A DNA stretch of 64,000 bases, from contig NZ_JODR01000012.1 in assembly GCF_000725885.1 (NCBI RefSeq), forward strand, positions 1 to 64,000. The letters are read 5' to 3'. The position numbers and the translations under genes were made by a program. A model generated the notes under the pieces. The model did no database searches. It was not told the origin of the DNA and saw only the letters and a list, made by a program, of their open reading frames with translations. Below, piece by piece: positions 8,751 to 16,340 of this stretch (positions are counted from its first letter, which is position 1; each line of letters begins with the position of its first letter). Source of the DNA: Streptomyces albus subsp. albus (GTDB lineage Bacteria; Actinomycetota; Actinomycetes; Streptomycetales; Streptomycetaceae).

Positions 8751-9386
8751 CTACCGTGTCAGGCCGTGCCGTACCGCCCACAGGGCCGCCTGGGTGCGGT
8801 CGGCCACGTCCAGCTTCATCAGGATGTTGGAGACGTGGGTCTTGACCGTCTTCTCCGACAGCACCAGCGCCCTGGCGATCTCGCGGTTGGAGCGTCCGTC
8901 CGCTATCAGCCCCAGCACCTCGCGCTCCCGTTCGGTCAGCGCGGGGCCGCGGCCGGCACCGCCCTGGTCGTCGCTGAGCAGCGCCCCGGCGACCTCGGGC
9001 TGGAGCAGCACGTGCCCGGCGTGCACGGAGCGGATGGCGCCGGCCAGCGCGTCGGGGTCCACGTCCTTGTAGACGTAGCCGGCCGCGCCGGCGCGCAGGG
9101 CGGGCACCACGGTGCGCTGCTCGGTGAAGCTGGTGACGATCAGGACCCGCGCCTGGTTGCCGCGCTCCCGCAGCAGCCGCAGGGACTCGACACCGTCGGT
9201 GCCGGGCATCTTGACGTCCATCAGGACGACGTCGGGCCGCAGCTCCTCGGCGCGGGCCACGCCCTCGTCGCCGTCGGCGGCCTCTCCGACCACCTCGATG
9301 TCGTCCTGCACCTCCAGGAAGGTGCGCAGGCCGCGCCGTACCACCTGGTGGTCGTCCACGAGCAGTACACGGATCCGGTCAGCCAC
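8751..9386 (-). CDS. NarL/LuxR-family response regulator
   Basis: This 211-residue response regulator has a receiver domain (1-120) with the acidic pair D11/D12, phospho-acceptor D57 in LMDVKMPG and K106, followed by a LuxR-type helix-turn-helix (about 150-208) with LTEREREVLGLIADG and SNREIARALVLSEKTVKTHV. Its GTG start at 9386 overlaps the end of the sensor kinase gene by eight bases, so the two are translationally coupled and form one system. The chaplin gene lies downstream in the same direction, but I have no evidence that it is a target. Confidence 0.93.
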   Translation of the reverse strand: MADRIRVLLVDDHQVVRRGLRTFLEVQDDIEVVGEAADGDEGVARAEELRPDVVLMDVKMPGTDGVESLRLLRERGNQARVLIVTSFTEQRTVVPALRAGAAGYVYKDVDPDALAGAIRSVHAGHVLLQPEVAGALLSDDQGGAGRGPALTEREREVLGLIADGRSNREIARALVLSEKTVKTHVSNILMKLDVADRTQAALWAVRHGLTR

Positions 9387-10554
9387 CGGGCACCTCCATT
9401 GCGACGACGGTGCCCTTGCCGGGCTCCGAGTGGACGGTCAGGCTGCCGCCGACCCCGGCGGCCCGGTCCCGCATGGAGACCAGGCCCAGGTGGCGGCCGG
9501 CGGAGCGGACCGCGCCCGGGTCGAAGCCGGTGCCGTCGTCGGTGACGGTCAGCACGACGGACGGGCCGCGGCGGGCGAGGGTGACGCGGACGTGCTCGGC
9601 GCCGGCGTGGCGCAGGGCGTTGTGCAGGGCTTCCTGGGCGACCCGCAGCAGGGCCTCCTCCTGCGCGGACGGCAGCGCCCGCACCCCCTCGCAGACGAAG
9701 TCGACATGCGCGCTGTGGGCACGGTCGAGGACCTGCGCCTGGGTGCGGAGGGTGGCCACCAGGCCGTCCTCGTCCAGCGCGGCCGGGCGCAGCTCGACGA
9801 CGGCGGCCCGCAGTTCGTCGGCCGCCTCCGCGGAGAGCCGGGCCACCTCGGCCAGCTCCGCCTTGGCGCGGGCGGGGTCCCGGTCGATCAGGGCGGTGGC
9901 CGCCTGGGCGGTCAGCCGCAGGGAGAAGAGTTTCTGCGCCACCGCGTCGTGCAGCTCGTGGCCGATGCGGGTGCGCTCCTCGGCGATGGTCAGCTCGCGG
10001 CTGCGCTCGTAGAGGCGGGCGTTGGTGAGCGCGATGGCGGCGTGCTGGGCGAGCAGCCGCAGCAGGTCCTCGTCGTCCTCGGTGAAGGCGCAGGGCCGCT
10101 CCTGCCAGGCGCGCCGGCCGGTACGCGCCTCGGGGCCGCAGGGTTTGTTGGCGAGGAAGAGCGCCCCGAGGACCTGCTCGCCGTCGGCGATGGGCATGCC
10201 GAGGAAGTCGGCCAGTACGGGGTGTGCCGCGGGCCAGCCGCCGAAGCGGGGGTCCTTGCGGACGTCGGCGAGGCGCTGCGGGGTGGCCTCGTGCAGCATC
10301 GCGGCGAGGATGCCGTGCTGGCGCGGCAGCGGGCCGATCTCCTCCCATTTGTCCTCGTCGACTCCGGCGACGACGAACTGGGCGAAGCCGCCCTGGTCGT
10401 CGGGGACCCCGAGGGCGGCGTACTCGGCGCCGAGCAGGTCGCGGGCGGAGGCGACGATGGTCTGGAGGACGTCGCGCACCTCCAGCTGTCTGTTCATGGC
10501 GAGCAGCGCCGCGCTGATGGCGGCGAGCCCTGAGCGGGGGACCATGCCGCTCAC
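9379..10554 (-). CDS. GAF-domain sensor histidine kinase
   Basis: This 391-residue soluble kinase has an N-terminal GAF domain (about 25-180, with DLLGAEYAALGV and MPIADGEQVLGALFLANK). It is followed by a HisKA_3 dimerisation domain with phospho-acceptor His202 in GHELHDAVAQKLFSL and a HATPase_c domain (about 290-391) with the N-box NALRHAGA and VTDDGTGFDP. No membrane segments are present, so it should sense a cytoplasmic signal through GAF. It overlaps the response regulator gene by eight bases. The GTG at 10554 was chosen as the furthest plausible start; an internal ATG (residue 4) would also work. Confidence 0.93.
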   Translation of the reverse strand: MSGMVPRSGLAAISAALLAMNRQLEVRDVLQTIVASARDLLGAEYAALGVPDDQGGFAQFVVAGVDEDKWEEIGPLPRQHGILAAMLHEATPQRLADVRKDPRFGGWPAAHPVLADFLGMPIADGEQVLGALFLANKPCGPEARTGRRAWQERPCAFTEDDEDLLRLLAQHAAIALTNARLYERSRELTIAEERTRIGHELHDAVAQKLFSLRLTAQAATALIDRDPARAKAELAEVARLSAEAADELRAAVVELRPAALDEDGLVATLRTQAQVLDRAHSAHVDFVCEGVRALPSAQEEALLRVAQEALHNALRHAGAEHVRVTLARRGPSVVLTVTDDGTGFDPGAVRSAGRHLGLVSMRDRAAGVGGSLTVHSEPGKGTVVAMEVPGG

Positions 10555-10681
10555 GGTACTCGCGGCCCCGGGGCGGCCGGGACCGGCCGGCGGCAGGTAC
10601 GCACCCGGCCGGTGGTCCTAGGACCCGGGTCCCGGCCGGGACGGGGCGGCGCGCCCCGGGCGGGGAGGGGCCCGGACGCGA

Positions 10682-10708
10682 AGGGGCCCCCTCGGCGAGG
10701 GGGCCCCT
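10682..10708 (-). terminator. perfect 12-bp hairpin terminator
   Basis: AGGGGCCCCCTC (10682-10693) pairs perfectly with 10697-10708 around a three-base loop. It sits just downstream of the FHA-ABC gene stop and before the sensor kinase gene, so it separates the two transcripts. Confidence 0.8.
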
Positions 10709-10729
10709 GGGGCGGGTGTCAGCCGGCGC

Positions 10730-13453
10730 TCACTCGCGCATGATCTCCGGCTCGTGGCGGCGCAGCAGCCGGATCACGACGAAGTAGCACAGGACGCCCA
10801 TCAGGAGCAGGATGCCGACGTCCATCGCCCACTGGTCGAGGGAGTGGTCCCACAGCGGGTCGGTGTTGGTCGGGTCCTTCTTGTCCTGCGGCATCAGCCG
10901 GCCCAGCTCGACGGTGGTGCCCAGCCCGGCGATGGCCCAGCGGGACGGCATCAGCCAGGCGAACTGCTCGACGCCCGGGCTGTCGTACAGCTTGAAGAGG
11001 ATGCCGGTGAAGACGACCTGCACCACGGCGAAGAGCACCAGCAGGATCATCGTCTTCTCGGAGGTCTTCACCAGCGAGGAGATGATCAGGCCGAACATCA
11101 TCGACGTGCCGCCCAGCGCGATCATCACGAGCGCCATCTCGATGGCCGGGTTGTTCATCAGCAGGCCCTCTTCGGGCAGGTCACGCGGGATGAAGCCGAC
11201 GACGCACATCAGCACGCCCTGGATGGCGGCGACCACGGCCAGGACGATGACCTTGGACATCAGGTACGCCGACCGGGACAGGCCCGTGGCCCGTTCCCGT
11301 TCGTAGATGACGCGTTCCTTGATCAGCTCGCGTACCGAGTTGGCCGCGCCGGAGAAGCAGGCGCCGATGGCGAGGATCAGCAGGATGGGGCCCGCGTCGC
11401 CGTTGGTCTTCATCGGCGGTGCGGTCAGCCCGTAGTCGGAGGGCATCAGGGTGCTGACGAAGCCGAGGATCAGCGGGGTGACGAAGGACAGCACCAGGAA
11501 GGAGCGGTCCGAGGCGATCACCGAGATGTAGCGTCTCATCAGGGTCCACAGCTGGCTGCCCCAGCTCTGCGGCTTCTGGAGCTTCGTCGGCTGCATCGCC
11601 TGGTGCTGCGCCGCGTAGGGGTCCTGCTGCGGCAGCTGCGCGTCGATGTCGGCCGCGTACATCTGGTAGTGCTGGGAGCCCTGCCAGCGGCCCATCCAGT
11701 CGTAGTCGCGGTAGTTCTCGAACGCGGAGAAGACGTCCGCCCACGAGTCGTAGCCGAAGAAGTTGAGCGCCTCCTCGGGCGGGCCGAAGTAGGCCACGCC
11801 GCCGCCGGGCGCCATCACCAGCAGCTTGTCGCACAGCTGGAGCTCGGCCACCGAGTGGGTGACGACGAGCACGGTGCGGCCGTCGTCGGCCAGTCCGCGC
11901 AGCAGCTGCATCACATCGCGGTCCATGCCCGGGTCGAGGCCGGAGGTGGGCTCGTCCAGGAAGATCAACGACGGCTTGGTGAGCAGCTCCAGGGCGACCG
12001 AGACGCGCTTGCGCTGGCCGCCGGACAGGGAGGTGACGCGCTTGTCGGCGTGGATGTCCAGCTTGAGCTCGGCCAGCACCTCCTCGACGCGCGCGTTGCG
12101 CTCGGCCTCGGCGACGTCGCCGGGGAAGCGGAGCTTGGCGGCGTAGCGCAGCGCGGTACGGACCTTCAGCTCCTTGTGGAGGATGTCGTCCTGCGGGACG
12201 AGGCCGATGCGCTGCCGCAGTTCGGCGAACTGCTTGTAGAGGTTCCGGTTGTCGTAGAGGACCTCGCCGGAGTCGGCCGGCCGGTAGCCGGTCAGCGCAC
12301 GCAGCAGCGTGGACTTCCCGGAGCCGGAGGGGCCGATGACGCCTATGAGGGACTTCTCCGGGACACCGAAGGTGACGTTGTTGAGGATGACCTTGCCGCC
12401 GTCCACCTTCACCGTCAGATGGCGGGCCGAGAAGGACACCTCACCGGTGTCGACGAACTCCTCCAGCCGGTCCCCCACCAGCCGGAAGGTGGAGTGGCCG
12501 ATACCGACGATGTCCTGCGGCCCGATGGAGACGGTGCCGGACTTGGGGATCGGCTGGCCGTTGACGTAGGTGCCGTTGTGGCTTCCCAGGTCGCGGATCT
12601 CGCAGCGGCCGTCGGGCGAGGCGTGGAACTCGGCGTGGTGCCGGGAGACCTGGAGGTCGGAGACGACCAGGTCGTTCTCCAGGGCACGGCCGATGCGCAT
12701 CACCCGGCCGAGGGCCAGCTGGTGGAACGTCGTCGGGCTGCGGTCACCGCCGCCGGCCGGGCCGCCCGCGGGACCGCCGGTGCCCTGCGGACCGCGTCCG
12801 CCGTGCGCGGCCGGGGCACCGTGCGGGGTGGGGACGCCCTGCGGCGCCATCTGCTGCTGCATCTGCGGCTGTTGCGGCATCTGGTGCGGCGGCTGCTGGT
12901 GCTGCGGCTGCTGGGCGTACTGCTGCGGGGGCGCGTACGGCTGCTGCATCTGCGGCGCCGCCGCCTGCGGGGCCTGCTGCTGCCAGCCCGGGTGCGGCTG
13001 CTGCGGCTGCCCGCCCCAGTTCTGGCCGGCCGGACCGCCGACCTGCGGCTGCTGGGTGGGCGCGTCGTGCGCGGCCACGGCCTGCGCCGCCTGGGGCTGC
13101 CCCTGCTGCTGCGGCACGCCCTGGGCGTACCCCCCGGGGGCCGGTGTGCCACCGCCGGAGAAGGTGAGCTTCGGACCGTCGGTCGCGTTGCCCAGATGGA
13201 CGCTCATGCCGGGCGCCAGCTCCAACTGCTGGAGCCGCCGCCCTTGCACGTACGTGCCGTTGGTGCTGCCGTGGTCCTCGATGACCCAGGCGCGCCCTCC
13301 CCAGCGCACCGTGGCGTGCCGCCAGGAAACCCTGGCGTCCTCGATCACCACGTCCCCCTGCGGATCGCGGCCGAGGGTGTACGCCCTGGACGGGTCGAGC
13401 GTCCAGGTCTGTCCGTTCAATTCCAGTACGAGTTCCGGCACTCCATGCCCCAC
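10730..13453 (-). CDS. FHA-FHA-ABC transporter fusion (Rv1747-like)
   Basis: This 907-residue protein combines two FHA domains, an ABC ATPase and an ABC-2 type membrane domain. FHA1 (about 5-100) has YTLGRDPQGDVVIED and STNGTYVQG; FHA2 (about 235-335) has RIGRALENDLVV and SHNGTYVNG. A linker of about 120 residues between them is extremely rich in Gln, Pro and Ala. The ATPase (about 345-570) has GPSGSGKST, LSGGQRKRVS and FLDEPTSGLD. Six hydrophobic segments follow from about 660. FHA domains bind phosphothreonine, so activity is probably controlled by a Ser/Thr kinase, as known for Rv1747 of Mycobacterium tuberculosis. The exported substrate is unknown. A second GTG at 13441 is an alternative start. 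Confidence 0.9.
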   Translation of the reverse strand: MGHGVPELVLELNGQTWTLDPSRAYTLGRDPQGDVVIEDARVSWRHATVRWGGRAWVIEDHGSTNGTYVQGRRLQQLELAPGMSVHLGNATDGPKLTFSGGGTPAPGGYAQGVPQQQGQPQAAQAVAAHDAPTQQPQVGGPAGQNWGGQPQQPHPGWQQQAPQAAAPQMQQPYAPPQQYAQQPQHQQPPHQMPQQPQMQQQMAPQGVPTPHGAPAAHGGRGPQGTGGPAGGPAGGGDRSPTTFHQLALGRVMRIGRALENDLVVSDLQVSRHHAEFHASPDGRCEIRDLGSHNGTYVNGQPIPKSGTVSIGPQDIVGIGHSTFRLVGDRLEEFVDTGEVSFSARHLTVKVDGGKVILNNVTFGVPEKSLIGVIGPSGSGKSTLLRALTGYRPADSGEVLYDNRNLYKQFAELRQRIGLVPQDDILHKELKVRTALRYAAKLRFPGDVAEAERNARVEEVLAELKLDIHADKRVTSLSGGQRKRVSVALELLTKPSLIFLDEPTSGLDPGMDRDVMQLLRGLADDGRTVLVVTHSVAELQLCDKLLVMAPGGGVAYFGPPEEALNFFGYDSWADVFSAFENYRDYDWMGRWQGSQHYQMYAADIDAQLPQQDPYAAQHQAMQPTKLQKPQSWGSQLWTLMRRYISVIASDRSFLVLSFVTPLILGFVSTLMPSDYGLTAPPMKTNGDAGPILLILAIGACFSGAANSVRELIKERVIYERERATGLSRSAYLMSKVIVLAVVAAIQGVLMCVVGFIPRDLPEEGLLMNNPAIEMALVMIALGGTSMMFGLIISSLVKTSEKTMILLVLFAVVQVVFTGILFKLYDSPGVEQFAWLMPSRWAIAGLGTTVELGRLMPQDKKDPTNTDPLWDHSLDQWAMDVGILLLMGVLCYFVVIRLLRRHEPEIMRE

Positions 13454-13860
13454 AAAGTTGTCCCCCGAGGTACCCCCTGCAGAGAGGGAGTCTAGGGATG
13501 GCGAACATCGTGGGGAACTATTCCAGGCACGGCACCCCGACAGGAAGCCGGGCCAGCGCGTAGGGACCAGGCTGTGACCGTTCCGGCGCCGGAATGCCGC
13601 TCGCGGTACGCGCAGGTCACCGACGCAACCGGACCCGGGTGCGGATGCCCGTACCGATCACCACCCATCCGCCCCCGTCGGTACTGATCACGACTGATCC
13701 GGACAAGCCTCCGCCGGGTGGCGGGCGGGCCCGGTCCGGCCGCCCGGTGGACCTGCGGCGTCCCCCGGGTGGACCCGCCGCGAACATACGGTCACTCCCC
13801 GTCGGACGGCACCGGGCCGGGGCGGGGTGCCGGGACGGACGGCGGTACTGTGAGAGCACC
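13454..13860. promoter_or_regulatory. divergent promoter region with palindrome and direct repeats
   Basis: This 407-base stretch separates the FHA-ABC exporter (minus) from serB (plus) and holds no credible gene. It contains a perfect 14-bp palindrome TTCCGGCGCCGGAA (13581-13594). It also has two related 14-bp direct repeats, GTACCGATCACCAC (13651-13664) and GTACTGATCACGAC (13681-13694), starting exactly 30 bases apart, with another ACTGATCC straight after. These could be regulator sites for either gene, but no regulator is assigned. Confidence 0.5.
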
Positions 13861-15093
13861 ATGAGCGCAGATGTGGCCCCGCCGTCCTACGCGGACACCC
13901 CGACTCTTCTCGTCAAGATCTTCGGCAAGGACCGGCCCGGTATCACGGCCGGTCTCTTCGACACCCTGGCGGCCTACGCCGTCGAGGTCGTCGACATCGA
14001 GCAGCTCGTCACCCGGGGCCGCATCACGCTGTGCGCCCTGGTGACCGCGCCCGGTACCGGAACCGGCACCGAAGGGGAGCTGCGCGCCACGGTGCACAGC
14101 TGGGCCGAGTCCGTGGGCATGCAGGCCGAGATCATCTCCGGTGTCGGCGACAACCGGCCGCGCGGCACCGGCCGTTCGCACGTCACCGTGCTGGGACATC
14201 CGCTGACCGCCGAGTCGACCGCCGCCATAGCGGCCAGCATCACCTCCACCGGCGGCAACATCGACCGGATCTTCCGGCTGGCCAAGTACCCGGTGCTGGC
14301 GGTCGAGTTCGACGTCTCCGGCGCCCAGACGGCGCTGCTGCGCACCTCGCTGGCGCTGGAGGCGAAGAAGTACGGGGTGGACGTGGCCGTCGTCGCCTCG
14401 GGGCTCCAGCGGCGGGCGCAGCGGCTGGTCGTCATGGATGTGGACTCCACCCTCATCCAGGACGAGGTGATCGAACTGTTCGCGGCCCACGCCGGCTGCG
14501 AGGCCGAGGTCGCCGAGGTGACGGCCCGGGCGATGCGCGGGGAGCTGGACTTCGAGCAGTCCCTGCACGAGCGGGTGGCGCTGCTGGCCGGGCTGGACGA
14601 GTCCGTGGTCGAGAAGGTGCGCGCCCAGGTACGGCTCACCCCCGGCGCCCGCACCCTGGTGCGCACGCTCAAACGGCTCGGCTACCAGGTGGGCGTCGTC
14701 TCGGGCGGCTTCACCCAGGTGACCGACGCCCTCCAGGAGGAGCTGGGCCTCGATTTCGCCTCGGCCAACACCCTGGAGATCGTCGACGGCAGGCTGACCG
14801 GCCGGGTCACCGGTGAGATCGTGGACCGCGCGGGCAAGGCCCGGCTGCTGCGGCGGTTCGCCGCCGAGGCGGGGGTGCCGCTGGCGCAGACCGTCGCCAT
14901 CGGGGACGGCGCCAACGATCTCGACATGCTCAACACCGCCGGCCTCGGGGTGGCCTTCAACGCCAAGCCGCTGGTGCAGGAGAAGGTCCACACGGCGGTG
15001 AACGTGCCGTTCCTGGACACCGTGCTCTACCTGCTGGGCATCACCCGGGAAGAGGTCGAGGCCGCGGACGGGACGGCCGGCGCCGAGGACTGA
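13861..15093 (+). CDS. serB: phosphoserine phosphatase with two N-terminal ACT domains
   Basis: This 410-residue enzyme performs the last step of serine synthesis, O-phosphoserine to serine. Two ACT-type regulatory domains occupy about residues 14-95 and 105-180. The HAD phosphatase domain starts at MDVDSTLIQDE, where D193 is the expected nucleophile and D195 the acid/base. Further HAD motifs are VVSGGFTQV, K in the DRAGKARLL region and the metal site GDGANDLDMLN. The arrangement matches mycobacterial SerB2, which is serine-regulated through its ACT domains. The ATG at 13861 was chosen over an upstream in-frame extension with low-complexity sequence. Confidence 0.93.
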   Translation: MSADVAPPSYADTPTLLVKIFGKDRPGITAGLFDTLAAYAVEVVDIEQLVTRGRITLCALVTAPGTGTGTEGELRATVHSWAESVGMQAEIISGVGDNRPRGTGRSHVTVLGHPLTAESTAAIAASITSTGGNIDRIFRLAKYPVLAVEFDVSGAQTALLRTSLALEAKKYGVDVAVVASGLQRRAQRLVVMDVDSTLIQDEVIELFAAHAGCEAEVAEVTARAMRGELDFEQSLHERVALLAGLDESVVEKVRAQVRLTPGARTLVRTLKRLGYQVGVVSGGFTQVTDALQEELGLDFASANTLEIVDGRLTGRVTGEIVDRAGKARLLRRFAAEAGVPLAQTVAIGDGANDLDMLNTAGLGVAFNAKPLVQEKVHTAVNVPFLDTVLYLLGITREEVEAADGTAGAED

Positions 15094-15145
15094 TCCCCGC
15101 ACCGGCCCGCCCCTCCCCCGCGGCCCCGGTCCTCACTCGTACGGG

Positions 15146-15214
15146 CGTACGCCTGCGGGCACCCGGCGACGGCATGCGTCCCGTTGCCGCACCACCGCGG
15201 CCGGCAGGCGTACG
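15146..15214. terminator. inverted repeat between converging serB and phosphatase genes
   Basis: CGTACGCCTGC (15146-15156) is the exact inverse of 15204-15214, with 47 bases between. It fills the gap between two converging genes and may terminate both. The long loop makes this less certain than the compact hairpins in the window. Confidence 0.45.
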
Positions 15215-15218
15215 GGTG

Positions 15219-15734
15219 TCACTCGTGCGGCGACCAGAAGTGCGTCAGATGGGCGCGGCCCGCCTCCAGGGCCTTCCAGGAGCCGGTGTGCCGCAGCACG
15301 GCGACGGAGCCGGTGGGGAAACCGCGTGCCAGCCGCTCCCGCGCATCACCGTCGGCCTCCCCCGCGAGCACGTCGGCGACCGACTGCATGCCCGGGTTGT
15401 GGCCGATCACCAGCAAGTCCCGCACCTCGTCCGCCACTTCGTTGACGATCTCGATGATCAGGCCGGGCGGTGCCTCGTAGAGCCGCTCCTCGTACACCGT
15501 CCTGGGCCGTCTCGGCAGGTGCGGGGCGGCCAGTTTCCAGGTCTCACGGGTGCGGGTCGCCGTGGAGCAGAGGGTCAGCTGCGGGGTGATGCCCTGCTTG
15601 GCGAGCCATTCGCCCGCCGCGGGGGCTTCCAGCCGGCCGCGCTCGGAGAGGGGCCGCTCGTGGTCCGCGACCTGGGGCCAGTCCGCCTTGGCGTGCCGGA
15701 GAAGGACGATATTGCGGGGCACATCGACGCTCAT
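15219..15734 (-). CDS. SixA-type histidine phosphatase
   Basis: This 171-residue protein is a short histidine phosphatase (phosphoglycerate mutase-like fold). The catalytic LLRHAKAD block gives Arg13 and His14, a second arginine lies in SSTATRTRET-like CSTATRTRET (about 56-65), and the second histidine is His112 in VIGHNPGMQ. SixA of Escherichia coli dephosphorylates a histidine-containing phosphotransfer protein, but the substrate here is unknown. No secretion signal is present. It is followed downstream, in its direction of reading, by the convergent serB gene. Confidence 0.85.
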   Translation of the reverse strand: MSVDVPRNIVLLRHAKADWPQVADHERPLSERGRLEAPAAGEWLAKQGITPQLTLCSTATRTRETWKLAAPHLPRRPRTVYEERLYEAPPGLIIEIVNEVADEVRDLLVIGHNPGMQSVADVLAGEADGDARERLARGFPTGSVAVLRHTGSWKALEAGRAHLTHFWSPHE

Positions 15735-15794
15735 GTTTCCCAGCTTCGCACGAAACGCGGTGCCGGGCGCGGGGTGTTGGGCGGTCTGCTCCGG

Positions 15795-16025
15795 TCAGCC
15801 GCCGAAGATCTCCCACAGCCGCATGAGCAAGGACGTCAGCGGGCTGCCGGTGGTGTGCTGGGCGGCGTGCGCCGGGCCCCCGTCCAGCAGGAGGACGAGC
15901 AGCAGCACGAAGCCCACGGCCGGGAGCAGCACCCCCCACCAGGGCAGCCGTGTCTGTACGGCGGTGCCGCGTCCGGCGCCGCCGGCCGGGTCGTGCTCGG
16001 GCGTGGGGCGCACGGGGGCCGTCAT
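15795..16025 (-). CDS. small single-pass membrane protein
   Basis: This 76-residue protein has one strong membrane helix (about 31-48, GVLLPAVGFVLLLVLLL) between a polar N-terminus and a short C-terminal amphipathic segment. A GGAGG sequence lies nine bases before the ATG at 16025, supporting a real gene. I recognise no family. It lies 60 bases upstream of the SixA-type gene in the same direction, so the two may be co-transcribed. Confidence 0.6.
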   Translation of the reverse strand: MTAPVRPTPEHDPAGGAGRGTAVQTRLPWWGVLLPAVGFVLLLVLLLDGGPAHAAQHTTGSPLTSLLMRLWEIFGG

Positions 16026-16144
16026 CCTGCTCGCCTCCGGGTTCCGTGCTCGTCGTCGCTCGGGCTTCGACGGTACGGACCGGGCGGGCGGTGTCCCATC
16101 CGGTGAGCCACCCACTTACCCCTGACACTGGCCCCCTAGGGGAC

Positions 16145-16190
16145 GGTGGGGCCGGCCCCACCACGGTGGGGCGGGCCCGCCCCACCGTGG
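16145..16190. terminator. two overlapping perfect palindromes
   Basis: An 18-bp perfect palindrome (16145-16162, GGTGGGGCC plus inverse) overlaps by two bases a 30-bp perfect palindrome (16161-16190, arms starting CCACGGTGGGGC). The same GGTGGGGC/GCCCCACC text occurs in both, so alternative pairings between them are possible. It lies after the CynX-type operon and before the next minus-strand gene, and most likely acts as a strong terminator. Confidence 0.7.
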
Positions 16191-16206
16191 GCGCGGGGGC
16201 GCCGGG

Positions 16207-16323
16207 TCAGGGGGCGGCGATGCTGGCGATCACCCCGATGACGAGGGTCACGGCCATCATCGCGCCGAAGATCATGAGCAGCTTCTTCTGCGGTTTGGGC
16301 GGGTTCGGTTCGAGGACTGGCAT
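16207..16323 (-). CDS. 38-residue membrane protein of the SGM_5486 transporter-associated type
   Basis: This is a very short gene (38 residues). The protein begins MPVLEPNPPKPQKK and has one membrane helix, LLMIFGAMMAVTLVIGVIAS (about 15-34). From memory, this text matches the small Streptomyces family annotated as SGM_5486 family transporter-associated protein, found next to CynX/NimT MFS carriers. Here too it begins 17 bases after that carrier gene in the same direction, which supports joint expression. There is no good Shine-Dalgarno sequence. Its function is unknown; a small modulator or stabiliser of the carrier is an inference from position. Confidence 0.7.
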   Translation of the reverse strand: MPVLEPNPPKPQKKLLMIFGAMMAVTLVIGVIASIAAP

Positions 16324-16340
16324 GTGTGCCAGTGTCGCAC

